DNA of 64,000 nucleotides from positions 1-64,000 of the forward strand of contig NZ_JACOFX010000011.1 in NCBI RefSeq assembly GCF_014284125.1, given 5' to 3'. Source of the stretch: Undibacterium umbellatum (GTDB taxonomy: Bacteria > Pseudomonadota > Gammaproteobacteria > Burkholderiales > Burkholderiaceae_D). Numbering within the stretch: the first letter of the stretch is position 1; the number at the start of each line of letters is the position of its first letter. Positions 27,496-35,796 of the stretch are shown here, piece by piece. Position numbers and translations under genes: made by a program. The notes beneath the pieces are model-generated. The model did not search any database, was not told where the DNA came from, and worked only from the letters and a program-made list of their open reading frames with translations.

Positions 27496-28740
27496 TCAGG
27501 CTGGCAAGGCTGCTTGCGCTGCCATCATGCCCTCGCGGCGGAACTGGAAGTGCATCCACACCAACGACACGCAGACCGTGCCATACAAGAGCATGAAACA
27601 AGAACTGCGTACGCCGGTGATATCCACAATTGCACCAAACAGGATAGGCAAGACAAAGCCACCCAGACCACCCGCCAGCCCGACAATGCCGGACACTGCG
27701 CCAATATTGCTGCTGTAATCGTCAGAGATGAATTTGAATACCGATGCCTTGCCAACTGCCATGGCAATGCCAACCACGAACAGCAATATCGTGAACAGCA
27801 AAGGGGTCAGGCTAATGTGAAAACTTTGTGGCCCGCGTACAGTCTGGATAGTGAAATCAGTTTGTGGATAAGACAGCAAGAAGAAAGCCACCCAGCAAAC
27901 CCACATCACCCACCAGGTCACTTTGTAAGCGCCATATTTATCTGACAGCCAGCCACCAAATGCACGCAAAACACCGCCGGGCAAAGAGAAACAGGCTGCC
28001 AGCAGCGCGGCTTCTTTCATGCCAAAGCCATACTCAGTGACATAGTATTTGGTCATCCACAAACTCAAGCCGACATAGCCGCCAAACACTACCGAGTAGT
28101 ACTGGCAATAGCGCCACACCTTGGGGTCTTTCAGCATGGACAACTGGGTCATGAAGCTGACATTTGATTTCACGTTGTGAGCAGGATCAGTGGCGGAAAA
28201 CACCCAGAAGATCAGGGCCGCAGCCGCCATCATCACGGCATAGACCTTTGGCACCAGGGTCCAGCCCGCCGCTGCAATCAGCGCAGGCGCAATAAACTTG
28301 TTGACGGCAGCACCAGAATTGCCAGCCCCGAAGATACCCATGGCCAAACCCTGACGGTCTTTCTTGAACCAGCGGGCAACATAAGGTGTGCCTACCGAAA
28401 ACGAGCCACCGGCCAGGCCAACGAACAAACCCAACACCAGGAAATGCCAGTAAGCCGTGGCATAACTGATCAGATAGATCGGGATTACGGTGAACAGCAT
28501 CAGCAAAAAGAAGACGATGCGGCCACCAAACCGGTCAGTCCAGATACCCAAAGGCACCCGTATCAAGGACCCGGTCAGGACTGGCATGGCCGTCAGCAAA
28601 CCGAATTCTGTCTCGTTCAAATTGAGACTGGCCTTGATGGGGATACCAATCACCCCGAACATCATCCAGATCGTGAAACAAACGGTGAATGCCAGCGTAC
28701 TGGACCCTAACACCGCATTAGCTTTGCCTTCCCTGGCCAT
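27496..28740 (-). CDS. narK: Nitrate/nitrite transporter NarK (first of pair)
   Basis: A 414-residue major-facilitator protein with 12 helices. Signature GLAGGSFSVGTPYVARWFKKDRQGLAMGIFGAGNSG lies around residues 88-125. It resembles the NarK1 type (nitrate/proton symport) while its neighbour resembles NarK2; such pairs, sometimes fused, occur in denitrifiers and nitrate respirers. The start at 28740 follows GGGAG, which is part of a leader hairpin (see the regulatory entry). Confidence 0.88.
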   Translation of the reverse strand: MAREGKANAVLGSSTLAFTVCFTIWMMFGVIGIPIKASLNLNETEFGLLTAMPVLTGSLIRVPLGIWTDRFGGRIVFFLLMLFTVIPIYLISYATAYWHFLVLGLFVGLAGGSFSVGTPYVARWFKKDRQGLAMGIFGAGNSGAAVNKFIAPALIAAAGWTLVPKVYAVMMAAAALIFWVFSATDPAHNVKSNVSFMTQLSMLKDPKVWRYCQYYSVVFGGYVGLSLWMTKYYVTEYGFGMKEAALLAACFSLPGGVLRAFGGWLSDKYGAYKVTWWVMWVCWVAFFLLSYPQTDFTIQTVRGPQSFHISLTPLLFTILLFVVGIAMAVGKASVFKFISDDYSSNIGAVSGIVGLAGGLGGFVLPILFGAIVDITGVRSSCFMLLYGTVCVSLVWMHFQFRREGMMAAQAALPA

Positions 28741-28748
28741 GATTAACT

Positions 28749-28781
28749 CCCTATGCTTTTATCAGTACTGACAGCATAGGG
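28749..28781 (-). promoter_or_regulatory. narK leader hairpin enclosing the ribosome-binding site
   Basis: On the minus strand CCCTATGC pairs perfectly with GCATAGGG across a 17-base loop. The second arm runs straight into AG, so the Shine-Dalgarno AGGGAG is half buried in the stem, eight bases before the ATG at 28740. The loop contains the palindrome TCAGTACTGA. It could be a translational switch or, at the DNA level, an operator. Confidence 0.55.
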
Positions 28782-28852
28782 ACGCAGGCACAGGAAAGAA
28801 ATTCGCCGTTAGGTTGTCAGGGTGCAGGCAAAAGGAGGGCTTGCTAGTCCGG

Positions 28853-28894
28853 AAGAACTAGCTGGTAAGAACTAGCTGATAAGGACTAGTGAAG
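28853..28894. repeat. Three 14-bp tandem repeats in a divergent promoter region
   Basis: AAGAACTAGCTGGT, AAGAACTAGCTGAT and AAGGACTAGTGAAG follow one another. CTAGTCC at 28844-28850 is the inverse of GGACTAG at 28883-28889. The array lies between the divergent narK (28740) and lipoprotein (29052) genes. The spacing suggests repeated binding of a protein, but no known box is recognised. Confidence 0.55.
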
Positions 28895-29051
28895 TGTCAC
28901 AAACATTAACTACAGTCTTTGAACGGCGAGCAAATTCACGCTACACCCCGGCAGTTTTTGGTCAGCATTGCAAGCATCAAAATGTTTTGTGCTATCATCG
29001 TCTTAAACTTTACATTACTGACGCCCGAGAGGCCTCAGCACAGAGAGCACA

Positions 29052-30287
29052 ATGCAGACCAAACTACTTTTGTCAGGCTTACTTTTATCTGCATTTTCTT
29101 CGGTGCTTGCCCTGTCTGGTTGCAAGGACAAGCCTGCCGCTCCTTCTGTCAGCACGGCAGTCAGTGCTGATGATTCCTATAAAGTCAGTCCCAGCCCCTT
29201 TGCTCGAGCTGCCTATTCCTGGTGTGATGCCACGCATCTGGCCATCACCGTCAAATCCAGCGACGAAACACAAGCACTGCGCAACTTGTACCTTGATCTT
29301 GCCCATCCTGACCAGGCGCAGCCTATAGAATTCAGCGACGAACAGGGCAAGAAGCCGCGTTTTTCCGTCGCTGATTGCCGCGACAACAAACTGCTGATCG
29401 CTGCTGAGAGCACAGGCAAATATCCAGGACCTCATTACCAGGATGACTTGTACCTGATGCCTCTGGGTAAGCCCGCGCAGTTGCTGATGGTGGCAAAAGA
29501 CAGCCCGGCTACCCGCGTCAGCCTGTCCGGTAAGTATCTGCTGGCCAGCATGCCGCGCACTCTGGATGGAAATGGCTACAAGCTGGACCCACAATGTACA
29601 AGATTTGCCAGCACAGAATTCAAGACCCTGTGCTGGGACGTGAAAGACAACGATATCCTGGCGCTGTCGCGCTTCGTCATCCAAAAATACCTGTGGCAGG
29701 ACAGGGTGTCGGTACGTGTACCCGGTGCCGGTTTCAAGGACGTGCCCAATACCAAACCCGCCATGCAGGCTGAGGCTGGCAAGCCAGCGATAGAAAATGC
29801 CATCCTGCTCAAGGACCTGAACAATAAACTCATCGCCCGGCTTGATGATGACCCACAGTTCGAGACTTACTGGATGACTTCGTATACCACCAATCCTGAT
29901 GAAAGCATGTTGTATGCAGCCTGCAAGCGCAAGGGCAAGTCAGCTTTCACCACGGATTTCGACAAGGTTTGCCGCTATCGCCTGGACGGTGCGGTCCATG
30001 CCTGGGAAGAAGTATTCAGCTTCCCGCTGTCCGACCAGATTAAAAAAGGCATACAGGAAATCAGCATCGATGCAGGCGGCAACGTTTACTTCTCCATGCC
30101 AGGCAGCAGCGGCAAAGAGGGGGGTATCTGGAAGTTTGATGTCGCCAAAAGCAGGGTAATTCAGATCGTGCCAGGTGAAGCCAATCAATCCGATGGCAAG
30201 CCCAGTATCTCTGCCGATGGCAAGACACTGGTTTTTGAACGTGAAGGTGCTCTGCACTTCGCCTATCAGCAAGGGGAAGCAAAATGA
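29052..30287 (+). CDS. Lipoprotein with beta-propeller-like repeats
   Basis: A 411-residue predicted lipoprotein: signal MQTKLLLSGLLLSAFSSVLA and lipobox LSGC. Asp is at +3, not +2 (CKD), so outer-membrane sorting is plausible. The chain contains recurring blade-like stretches (ARAAYSWCDATHLAITV, YLLASMPRTLDGNGYKL, VSADGKTLVFEREGALHFAY) that suggest a WD/TolB-like propeller. I do not recognise a named family. Its stop overlaps the lipase start as ATGA, so the two proteins are made together. It might anchor, chaperone or neutralise the lipase. Confidence 0.7.
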   Translation: MQTKLLLSGLLLSAFSSVLALSGCKDKPAAPSVSTAVSADDSYKVSPSPFARAAYSWCDATHLAITVKSSDETQALRNLYLDLAHPDQAQPIEFSDEQGKKPRFSVADCRDNKLLIAAESTGKYPGPHYQDDLYLMPLGKPAQLLMVAKDSPATRVSLSGKYLLASMPRTLDGNGYKLDPQCTRFASTEFKTLCWDVKDNDILALSRFVIQKYLWQDRVSVRVPGAGFKDVPNTKPAMQAEAGKPAIENAILLKDLNNKLIARLDDDPQFETYWMTSYTTNPDESMLYAACKRKGKSAFTTDFDKVCRYRLDGAVHAWEEVFSFPLSDQIKKGIQEISIDAGGNVYFSMPGSSGKEGGIWKFDVAKSRVIQIVPGEANQSDGKPSISADGKTLVFEREGALHFAYQQGEAK

Positions 30288-31906
30288 ATGGTTTTGTCGG
30301 CAAGGAAGTCGCCCGCCAGGTTTCAGAAAATGTCTACCAGGGCACGTCTGGCGCTCAACTGCCGGCGGGGTATCAGATCGATAAGAGTTTTGCCAACAAA
30401 GGCGAATTCAAGGGCGATAACGGCGTGTACATGTATGCCTTGATGCCCACTGCAGACAATACCAGCGTACCCCCCAACACCCGCATACTGGGTATGCGCG
30501 GGACAGAAGGAAAAGCCACCGACGTCTATGCCGACATCGCCGATGTAGGGCATGGTCAGTTTGGTGCGGCGAAGCCTGCTGTCAATGCCTGGCTGGCCAA
30601 TAACATCAAGGCTGGCAACAATATAGAAGTCACCGGCCACAGCCTTGGCGGTGCACTCGTGCAATGGACTGTCAATGACAAGAACCTGCAGGCGATAGCC
30701 GACATACCCATGCCGCCTTCAAAGCAGGGGCTGCCCATGGCAGATATACAGTCGCACTTGCATTTCACGACCTTCAATGCGCCTGGCATATCCAAGGTAC
30801 CGGGGACTACGCCGCAAGACCGTACCAGCGGCATCAGTGGTGAACACCATGTCATTGCCTTTGAAAAAAAGCCCGGCGCCATACTGTACTCCGGCGATCC
30901 TGTACATTTGCTTGGCGGTGAGCATGTTGGCGGTGCCATGGTGGCGCACAGCCCCAATTATGCGGGTCAGAGCTTTATTGAAGAACATGTAGCCCATTCC
31001 ATCGTTAATAAATCAGGTAACTGGAATGCCCCGGTGCTGCCAAATTACAAGGCCCCGGCGATTGATGCCAGTGAATACCAGGCCTATGTCAAGACCATGA
31101 TGGGCGCACTGGGCCAGGACGGCCAGCCCAAAAGCGAGTCACAGGCTGCTGCCAAAGCGGCATTGGCAATCTATCTGGCAGGCGGCAAGCTCGGCTATGA
31201 AACCATCAAATCGGGCGTCAATACAGTAGTTGATTACAGCGACAAAGCCATCAACTACGCCAGCCAGACCGTCAAGCTTGGTGTCAATACCGTGGCCGAT
31301 GCCGGTGGCAAAGCATATGAAGCAAGCGCCCATGCCGTCAAGAGCGGCGTCAATACTGTCGTCGATTACAGTCAAAAAGCCGCCAGTGCTACTGTTCAGA
31401 CCGTCAAGCTCGGTGTCAACACCGTGGCCGATGCCGGTGGCAAAGCATATGAAGCAAGCGCCCATGCCGTCAAGAGCGGTGCCCATGCCTTGGTAGATTA
31501 TGGCAGCAAAGCCGTCAATGCCACCACGCAGACCATCAAATACGGTGGCCATGTCGTGGCAGATACCGGGGCCAAGGCATACCACGCCATGGCTGAAGGC
31601 GGAGTCAAGGCATACAAGGTCCTGGAAGATACTGCAAAGTCTGGCGCACATGCTGCGGTTGATTATGGCAGCAAGGCGGTCAATGCGACTGCTCATGCAG
31701 TCAAAGCCGGCACCAACATCGTGCTCGATGCCGGCAGTGCCAGCCTGGATAAGATGGCAAAACTAGGCATGGAGGGGCGCGCCATGCTCAGCAGGTCAGC
31801 GATGGATCTGGGCTTGCTGTCTGCGCCATCGACACCGTCAAGCCGCATGGTGGAACGCGCCAGCCCACCGCCTTCAGAGGCCGCCAATCACAGGGTCAAG
31901 CCTTAG
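30284..31906 (+). CDS. Class 3-like lipase with C-terminal 22-residue amphipathic repeats
   Basis: A 540-residue protein with an N-terminal alpha/beta-hydrolase domain: nucleophile S120 in VTGHSLGGALVQW, strand TTFNAPG (162-168), acid D205 in GDPVHLLGGEHVG and candidate His 235 or 238, as in class 3 lipases. From about residue 308 to 490 it has repeats of 22 residues (for example VKSGVNTVVDYS..., VKLGVNTVADAGGKAYEAS), partly identical at 44-residue offset, like apolipoprotein amphipathic helices. There is no signal peptide. It probably acts on membrane lipids. A type VI or otherwise exported phospholipase effector with the coupled lipoprotein as partner is a possibility, not a conclusion. Confidence 0.78.
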   Translation: MNGFVGKEVARQVSENVYQGTSGAQLPAGYQIDKSFANKGEFKGDNGVYMYALMPTADNTSVPPNTRILGMRGTEGKATDVYADIADVGHGQFGAAKPAVNAWLANNIKAGNNIEVTGHSLGGALVQWTVNDKNLQAIADIPMPPSKQGLPMADIQSHLHFTTFNAPGISKVPGTTPQDRTSGISGEHHVIAFEKKPGAILYSGDPVHLLGGEHVGGAMVAHSPNYAGQSFIEEHVAHSIVNKSGNWNAPVLPNYKAPAIDASEYQAYVKTMMGALGQDGQPKSESQAAAKAALAIYLAGGKLGYETIKSGVNTVVDYSDKAINYASQTVKLGVNTVADAGGKAYEASAHAVKSGVNTVVDYSQKAASATVQTVKLGVNTVADAGGKAYEASAHAVKSGAHALVDYGSKAVNATTQTIKYGGHVVADTGAKAYHAMAEGGVKAYKVLEDTAKSGAHAAVDYGSKAVNATAHAVKAGTNIVLDAGSASLDKMAKLGMEGRAMLSRSAMDLGLLSAPSTPSSRMVERASPPPSEAANHRVKP

Positions 31907-31970
31907 CACCTGTTGGCGATCTAATGGAGAATGGGCAGAGTTTTAAGCCACCACAACTTCACATGAAACA

Positions 31971-31993
31971 AGCCAGGCATCGCCTGGCTTTTT
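31971..31993 (+). terminator. Rho-independent terminator after the lipase gene
   Basis: AGCCAGGC-ATC... pairs with GCCTGGCT and is followed by TTTTT. It lies 65 bp after the lipase stop and closes the lipoprotein-lipase operon. Confidence 0.85.
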
Positions 31994-32147
31994 GCGTTGG
32001 CAAATCAGTTTCTTGCAAAAGAATAAGGCTGGCATCAACCAAAACCAGCATACCCAATGAGAATGGTGCTGTGCTATATTCCTTGTGAACAATAAAGCAT
32101 GATTTCAATCATCTTTGCACTCACTACCCATCCTCCAGGAAAACGGC

Positions 32148-33455
32148 ATGTATAAAAATAAAGCGCCCAACTTCGTTCGCACTATCCTGATATCCAGCCT
32201 TTGCCTGAGTAGCAATTTCTTGCATGCGGCAGACGCCCCTGTCCTTCCGGAAACCATGGCCATCAAGGCCGGTCGCGTGCTGGATGTGGAAACCGGCAAG
32301 GTCTTGCGCGACCAGTTGATCGTCATTGAAGGCGAACGCATTACCGCCATCTCCCCGGTGGCCACCACCGCCATCCCCAGCCATGTCAAAGTGATCGACC
32401 TCTCCAGATCAACAGTCTTGCCCGGCCTGATCGATGCCCATACCCACCTGACCAGTAATCCGCACCAGCATGGTTATAGTTCACTGGGCACATCTGGCGT
32501 GCGCGCCGCCCTGTATGGTGTCCGGGCCGCCCGTGACACCCTGAATGCCGGCTTTACTACCGTTCGCGATGTTGGTTCTGAAAGCTTTGCCGATGTCGCC
32601 CTGCGCGATGCCATCAACGATGGCGATTTCCCCGGCCCGCGTATACTGGCATCTGGCTATGCGCTGGGGATCAAGGGTGGCCATTGCGACAATAATTTGC
32701 TGCCAGCCGAATACAATGAAGTCGCCAAAGGCGTGGCCGACGGCCCCTGGGCCGCCCGCAGCAAAGTGCGTGAAATGGCCAAGTACGGTGCCGATGTCAT
32801 CAAGATTTGCGCGACCGGTGGCGTATTATCCAAGGGCAATTCCCCAGGGGCGCAACAGTACACCCTGGAAGAAATGCAAGCCATTGTGCAAGAAGCACAC
32901 AAACTGGGCCGCAAGGTGGCTGCCCACGCCCACGGTGCCAGCGGCATCAGCGATGCCATCCGCGCAGGCGTCGATTCTGTCGAACACAGCAGCCTGATTG
33001 ACGAAGAAGGCATCAAATTGGCCAAACAACATGGCACATGGCTGGTCATGGACATCTATAATGACGACTATATTCTCAGCGAAGGTGAAAAAGCCGGTTT
33101 CTTGCCAGAATCACTTGCCAAGGAGAAAGAAATAGGCCAGAAGCAGCGCGATAATTTCCGCGCTGCCCTGAAAGGCGGTGCACGCATGGCGTTTGGTTCA
33201 GACGCTGGCGTCTATCCGCATGGTGATAATGGCAAGCAGTTTTATTACATGGTCAAGTATGGCATGACACCCATGCAGGCCATACAGGCAGCCACCATCA
33301 ATGCGGCAGATTTGCTGGGGCTGAAAGACAAGCTCGGCAGTATCAAGGTCGGCAAACTGGCAGACATCATTGCTGTTGATGCAGACCCGCTGGTGGATGT
33401 GACCAGCCTGACCAAGGTGAGTTTCGTCATGAAGAATGGCAAGGTGTATAAGTAA
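32148..33455 (+). CDS. Exported amidohydrolase (prolidase/imidazolonepropionase-like)
   Basis: A 435-residue metal-dependent hydrolase of the amidohydrolase superfamily. The start at 32148, after AGGA, gives a signal peptide (RTILISSLCLSSNFLHAA), so it is periplasmic. Active-site pieces: DAHTH (metal His pair), carboxylatable Lys in ADVIKICATGG, HAHG and EHSS His ligands, and GSDAG with the catalytic Asp. Relatives hydrolyse Xaa-Pro or Xaa-Arg dipeptides and other cyclic amides; the substrate is undetermined. Monocistronic. Confidence 0.87.
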   Translation: MYKNKAPNFVRTILISSLCLSSNFLHAADAPVLPETMAIKAGRVLDVETGKVLRDQLIVIEGERITAISPVATTAIPSHVKVIDLSRSTVLPGLIDAHTHLTSNPHQHGYSSLGTSGVRAALYGVRAARDTLNAGFTTVRDVGSESFADVALRDAINDGDFPGPRILASGYALGIKGGHCDNNLLPAEYNEVAKGVADGPWAARSKVREMAKYGADVIKICATGGVLSKGNSPGAQQYTLEEMQAIVQEAHKLGRKVAAHAHGASGISDAIRAGVDSVEHSSLIDEEGIKLAKQHGTWLVMDIYNDDYILSEGEKAGFLPESLAKEKEIGQKQRDNFRAALKGGARMAFGSDAGVYPHGDNGKQFYYMVKYGMTPMQAIQAATINAADLLGLKDKLGSIKVGKLADIIAVDADPLVDVTSLTKVSFVMKNGKVYK

Positions 33456-33471
33456 ATTTTCAACATCAAGA

Positions 33472-33504
33472 CCTCTCACCACAGAGGCACAGAGTCACAG
33501 AGAA
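33472..33504. repeat. CACAGAG-type dispersed repeat (copy 1)
   Basis: The stretch TCTCACCACAGAGGCACAGAG, then TCACAGAGAA, recurs almost exactly at 58075-58122. Copies of such CACAGAG runs are found between genes. Function unknown. Confidence 0.6.
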
Positions 33505-33574
33505 GGTCAGAAGAAAACCAATAGATTATGGTTATTTGATTTTGATTTCTCGTTTTCCATTTTAGAAAGTAGCA

Positions 33575-33952
33575 ATGAATCAAAAACTCAGCATAGATGA
33601 ATACGACGCACTGGAGCAATTAAGCAAGCTGCCGCGCAATACCAAACCGAATGCCTGTATCAGCCGCAATGCCAAGCGCCTGTGCGGCATCAAGTTCATG
33701 ACCTACCGCAAGGACGGCACACTGGAACTGACCGATGCAGGCAGGCAAACCCTGTTCATCAAACAATGCATCGATGGTTTGCGTGCGATTGCCAATGACC
33801 CGGACGCCATCCTCCCCGGCCCGGTAGCCACCTTCCTGGGCAAAAAAGCCCACGTCGAAGTCAATGCAGAAACAGGCAAGATGACAATTACCCAGCGAGG
33901 TCTGGAATGCCTGGCGGATATTGATGCGCAGATGGCGCAGGGGAATAAGTAA
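33575..33952 (+). CDS. Hypothetical protein (125 aa)
   Basis: A cytosolic-looking protein of 125 residues, with two similar halves that each read like a small winged-helix (MTYRKDGTLELTDAGRQTL and VEVNAETGKMTITQRGLECL, both with a beta-hairpin ending T-x-x-G). I do not recognise a family. It starts 119 bp after the amidohydrolase, beyond a CACAGAG repeat. Confidence 0.55.
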   Translation: MNQKLSIDEYDALEQLSKLPRNTKPNACISRNAKRLCGIKFMTYRKDGTLELTDAGRQTLFIKQCIDGLRAIANDPDAILPGPVATFLGKKAHVEVNAETGKMTITQRGLECLADIDAQMAQGNK

Positions 33953-34146
33953 GCGGCGAAGCGGGCGTCAGGCTGTGCAACGTATTTTAGGCAGATGCAC
34001 TGGCGTGTCTTGCAAAAAGCTTGCATGACAAATAGGAGGCATCAATATTGTATGCTTAAATTTTGTTCGGCAGATAAATAAGAAGCGTGAAAGTACAAAA
34101 ACTCCCGACAAAACAAAGAGTCTCACATTAAAAATAGAGTGATTGA

Positions 34147-35088
34147 ATGTTTATACCAATGCACGAAGTCGATGACGAATTTATGTCTGCAATGCCACAG
34201 CGAGTTAAGTTGTCGACGATTGGTTTACCCCGGCTTTTAGAAGAAACAAAAACGAACATCGCGAGTTTAAACATCTTATCAACTGTCGCAATTTGTACCG
34301 CTGAATTTAACTATTTAGTCGATGCAAAATCTCCCGCCGTTTTACAATCACTGGAAATTTCCAGACAGGCATTAAACGCTCTGTTTGCGTGTGCGACAAG
34401 CATAACATCTGCAACCGTAGTTCAACTTGGGAATGGTGAGCCTGTCACATTAATGGGTAAACCGGACGAGAGTTCAATAGATGTCGCGGACTGGCAAGAA
34501 GCCTTTAATCTGAACCTGATATTCAGGGACTGGAATGAGATTCACAAACTTTGCAATGTCCCCACAGAACTTCTGCGTGCCTCCTCTACAGGATCCGCTG
34601 ATCATCACTATCTCTACAAAGACGCACTTTGTGCATACATAAAGGGTGAGCCAAATGTCATTGACCTAATCCATGCAGCATTAGAGGCAACAGATCCCAC
34701 CAGACCAGATGTTGATAATGTCAGCTACACATTGACAAATTCGGTGCCAAATATTGCCTTGCTAATGTATGTTGTAAGCAAGGATGTGAGATTTGAAGAA
34801 GGGATGCAAAATGCTCTTCAGAAGCATCGCCAATATCTCGGTGAATCGAAAGAAAATGCCCATAATTTTGGAGGATTTATAGCAACTGACTTATTGGCAC
34901 TAGCGGTATTGGGGATGAATGCAGGCCTCCGTTTTGAAGTTGAATCACCGTATTTGCCGATGTATCTCATAAAAAACGAGCCCGTAAACACAGCCAGTCC
35001 CAACGCAGTCATGCGCATGCTGCACGCGCTTAAGGCCTACTGCCATTCAATATTTACACGCATCAGTCAAGCCACTCAAGGCCGCTGA
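34147..35088 (+). CDS. Immunity 49 (Imm49)-like protein
   Basis: A 313-residue, mostly helical protein. The layout fits the Imm49 group: WQEAFNLNLIFRDWNEIHKLCNVP in the first half, an Asp/His-rich middle (SADHHYLYKDALCAYIKG), repeats of ALQKHRQYLGESKENAHNFGG, and a closing VESPYLPMYLI. Imm49 proteins are predicted to neutralise polymorphic toxins. No toxin, Rhs or VgrG gene adjoins it, so it is an orphan. Its base composition is visibly more A+T-rich than its neighbours, which suggests acquisition by transfer. Its last 42 bp overlap the convergent hydrolase gene. Confidence 0.68.
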   Translation: MFIPMHEVDDEFMSAMPQRVKLSTIGLPRLLEETKTNIASLNILSTVAICTAEFNYLVDAKSPAVLQSLEISRQALNALFACATSITSATVVQLGNGEPVTLMGKPDESSIDVADWQEAFNLNLIFRDWNEIHKLCNVPTELLRASSTGSADHHYLYKDALCAYIKGEPNVIDLIHAALEATDPTRPDVDNVSYTLTNSVPNIALLMYVVSKDVRFEEGMQNALQKHRQYLGESKENAHNFGGFIATDLLALAVLGMNAGLRFEVESPYLPMYLIKNEPVNTASPNAVMRMLHALKAYCHSIFTRISQATQGR

Positions 35089-35796
35089 CACTGTTGACCA
35101 GGCGCTGCTTTGCGGATCAATCACAGCAAAATGCCCGGCATCGGGCAGCAATACCAATTGCGTTTTGGGAAAAGCCTGACAGTAAGCTTCAGGCACAACT
35201 GGTGGCACAACTTTATCGAGGCTGCCTTGCAACACCGTCACTGGCACTGCTGGTGCGGGTAACTGCATGGGGTCGGCGTCAGGGCGTTCAGCCGGATTTT
35301 TTCCTAGAAACTTCAACACTGCGCCATCACCCAGATTCAACTCATGCGCCATGCGCAGATCAGCAGCAGGTGCCAGGGCAAGCACACCTGCCAGCATTGG
35401 TGTCGCACATTTGACTGCAGCCCACAGTACCAGATGCCCACCGGCAGAGTGCCCGATCAATATGATCTTGCCATTGTGTTGCGCCACTTGGTGTGGCAAC
35501 ATTTCTATCGCGCTGGCGATATCTTCCAGGCTGGCGTCAGGCTTGCCGGGGATGCGGCGATATTCTGGCGTGATAACCGTCCAGCCTTCTGCGGCCAGCG
35601 CGCTGGACATGGCCTCGGTATGCTGCCTGTCATATTCTGGTTTCCAGAAGCCGCCGTGTATCAACATCAGCAGTGGGCGCTGTGCGCCATCCTTGCCAAA
35701 GCGTATGTCGGCTACCTGGTCTGCATGACTTCCATAGACCAGGCTGTGGTCAGGCGGGTTGCCCTTGCGGGTCAGGATGGAAAGGTCTTCTGTCAT
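35047..35796 (-). CDS. Alpha/beta hydrolase (esterase/kynurenine formamidase-like)
   Basis: A 249-residue cytosolic hydrolase. Features: oxyanion HGG in LIHGGFWKPEYD (about residues 42-53), nucleophile Ser in LIGHSAGGHLVLW (about 113-125) and catalytic His in DAGHFAVID near the end. The HGGFW form is seen in kynurenine formamidase-like and BD-FAE esterases. Its ATG overlaps the lnt stop as ATGA, so it is the last gene of the corC-lnt transcript. The substrate is unknown. Confidence 0.82.
   Translation of the reverse strand: MTEDLSILTRKGNPPDHSLVYGSHADQVADIRFGKDGAQRPLLMLIHGGFWKPEYDRQHTEAMSSALAAEGWTVITPEYRRIPGKPDASLEDIASAIEMLPHQVAQHNGKIILIGHSAGGHLVLWAAVKCATPMLAGVLALAPAADLRMAHELNLGDGAVLKFLGKNPAERPDADPMQLPAPAVPVTVLQGSLDKVVPPVVPEAYCQAFPKTQLVLLPDAGHFAVIDPQSSAWSTVSAALSGLTDACKY

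Noticed and set aside
26054..28740. A complete denitrification or nitrate-respiration cluster
   Set aside because: Only the two carriers are present; no narGHJI, narXL or other reductase genes are in the window.
28853..28894. Possible CRISPR array
   Set aside because: Units are 14 bp, directly adjacent with no spacers, and no cas genes are present.
31270..31480. Long DNA direct repeats as a possible mobile or CRISPR feature
   Set aside because: They are the coding repeats (44-residue period) of the lipase tail.
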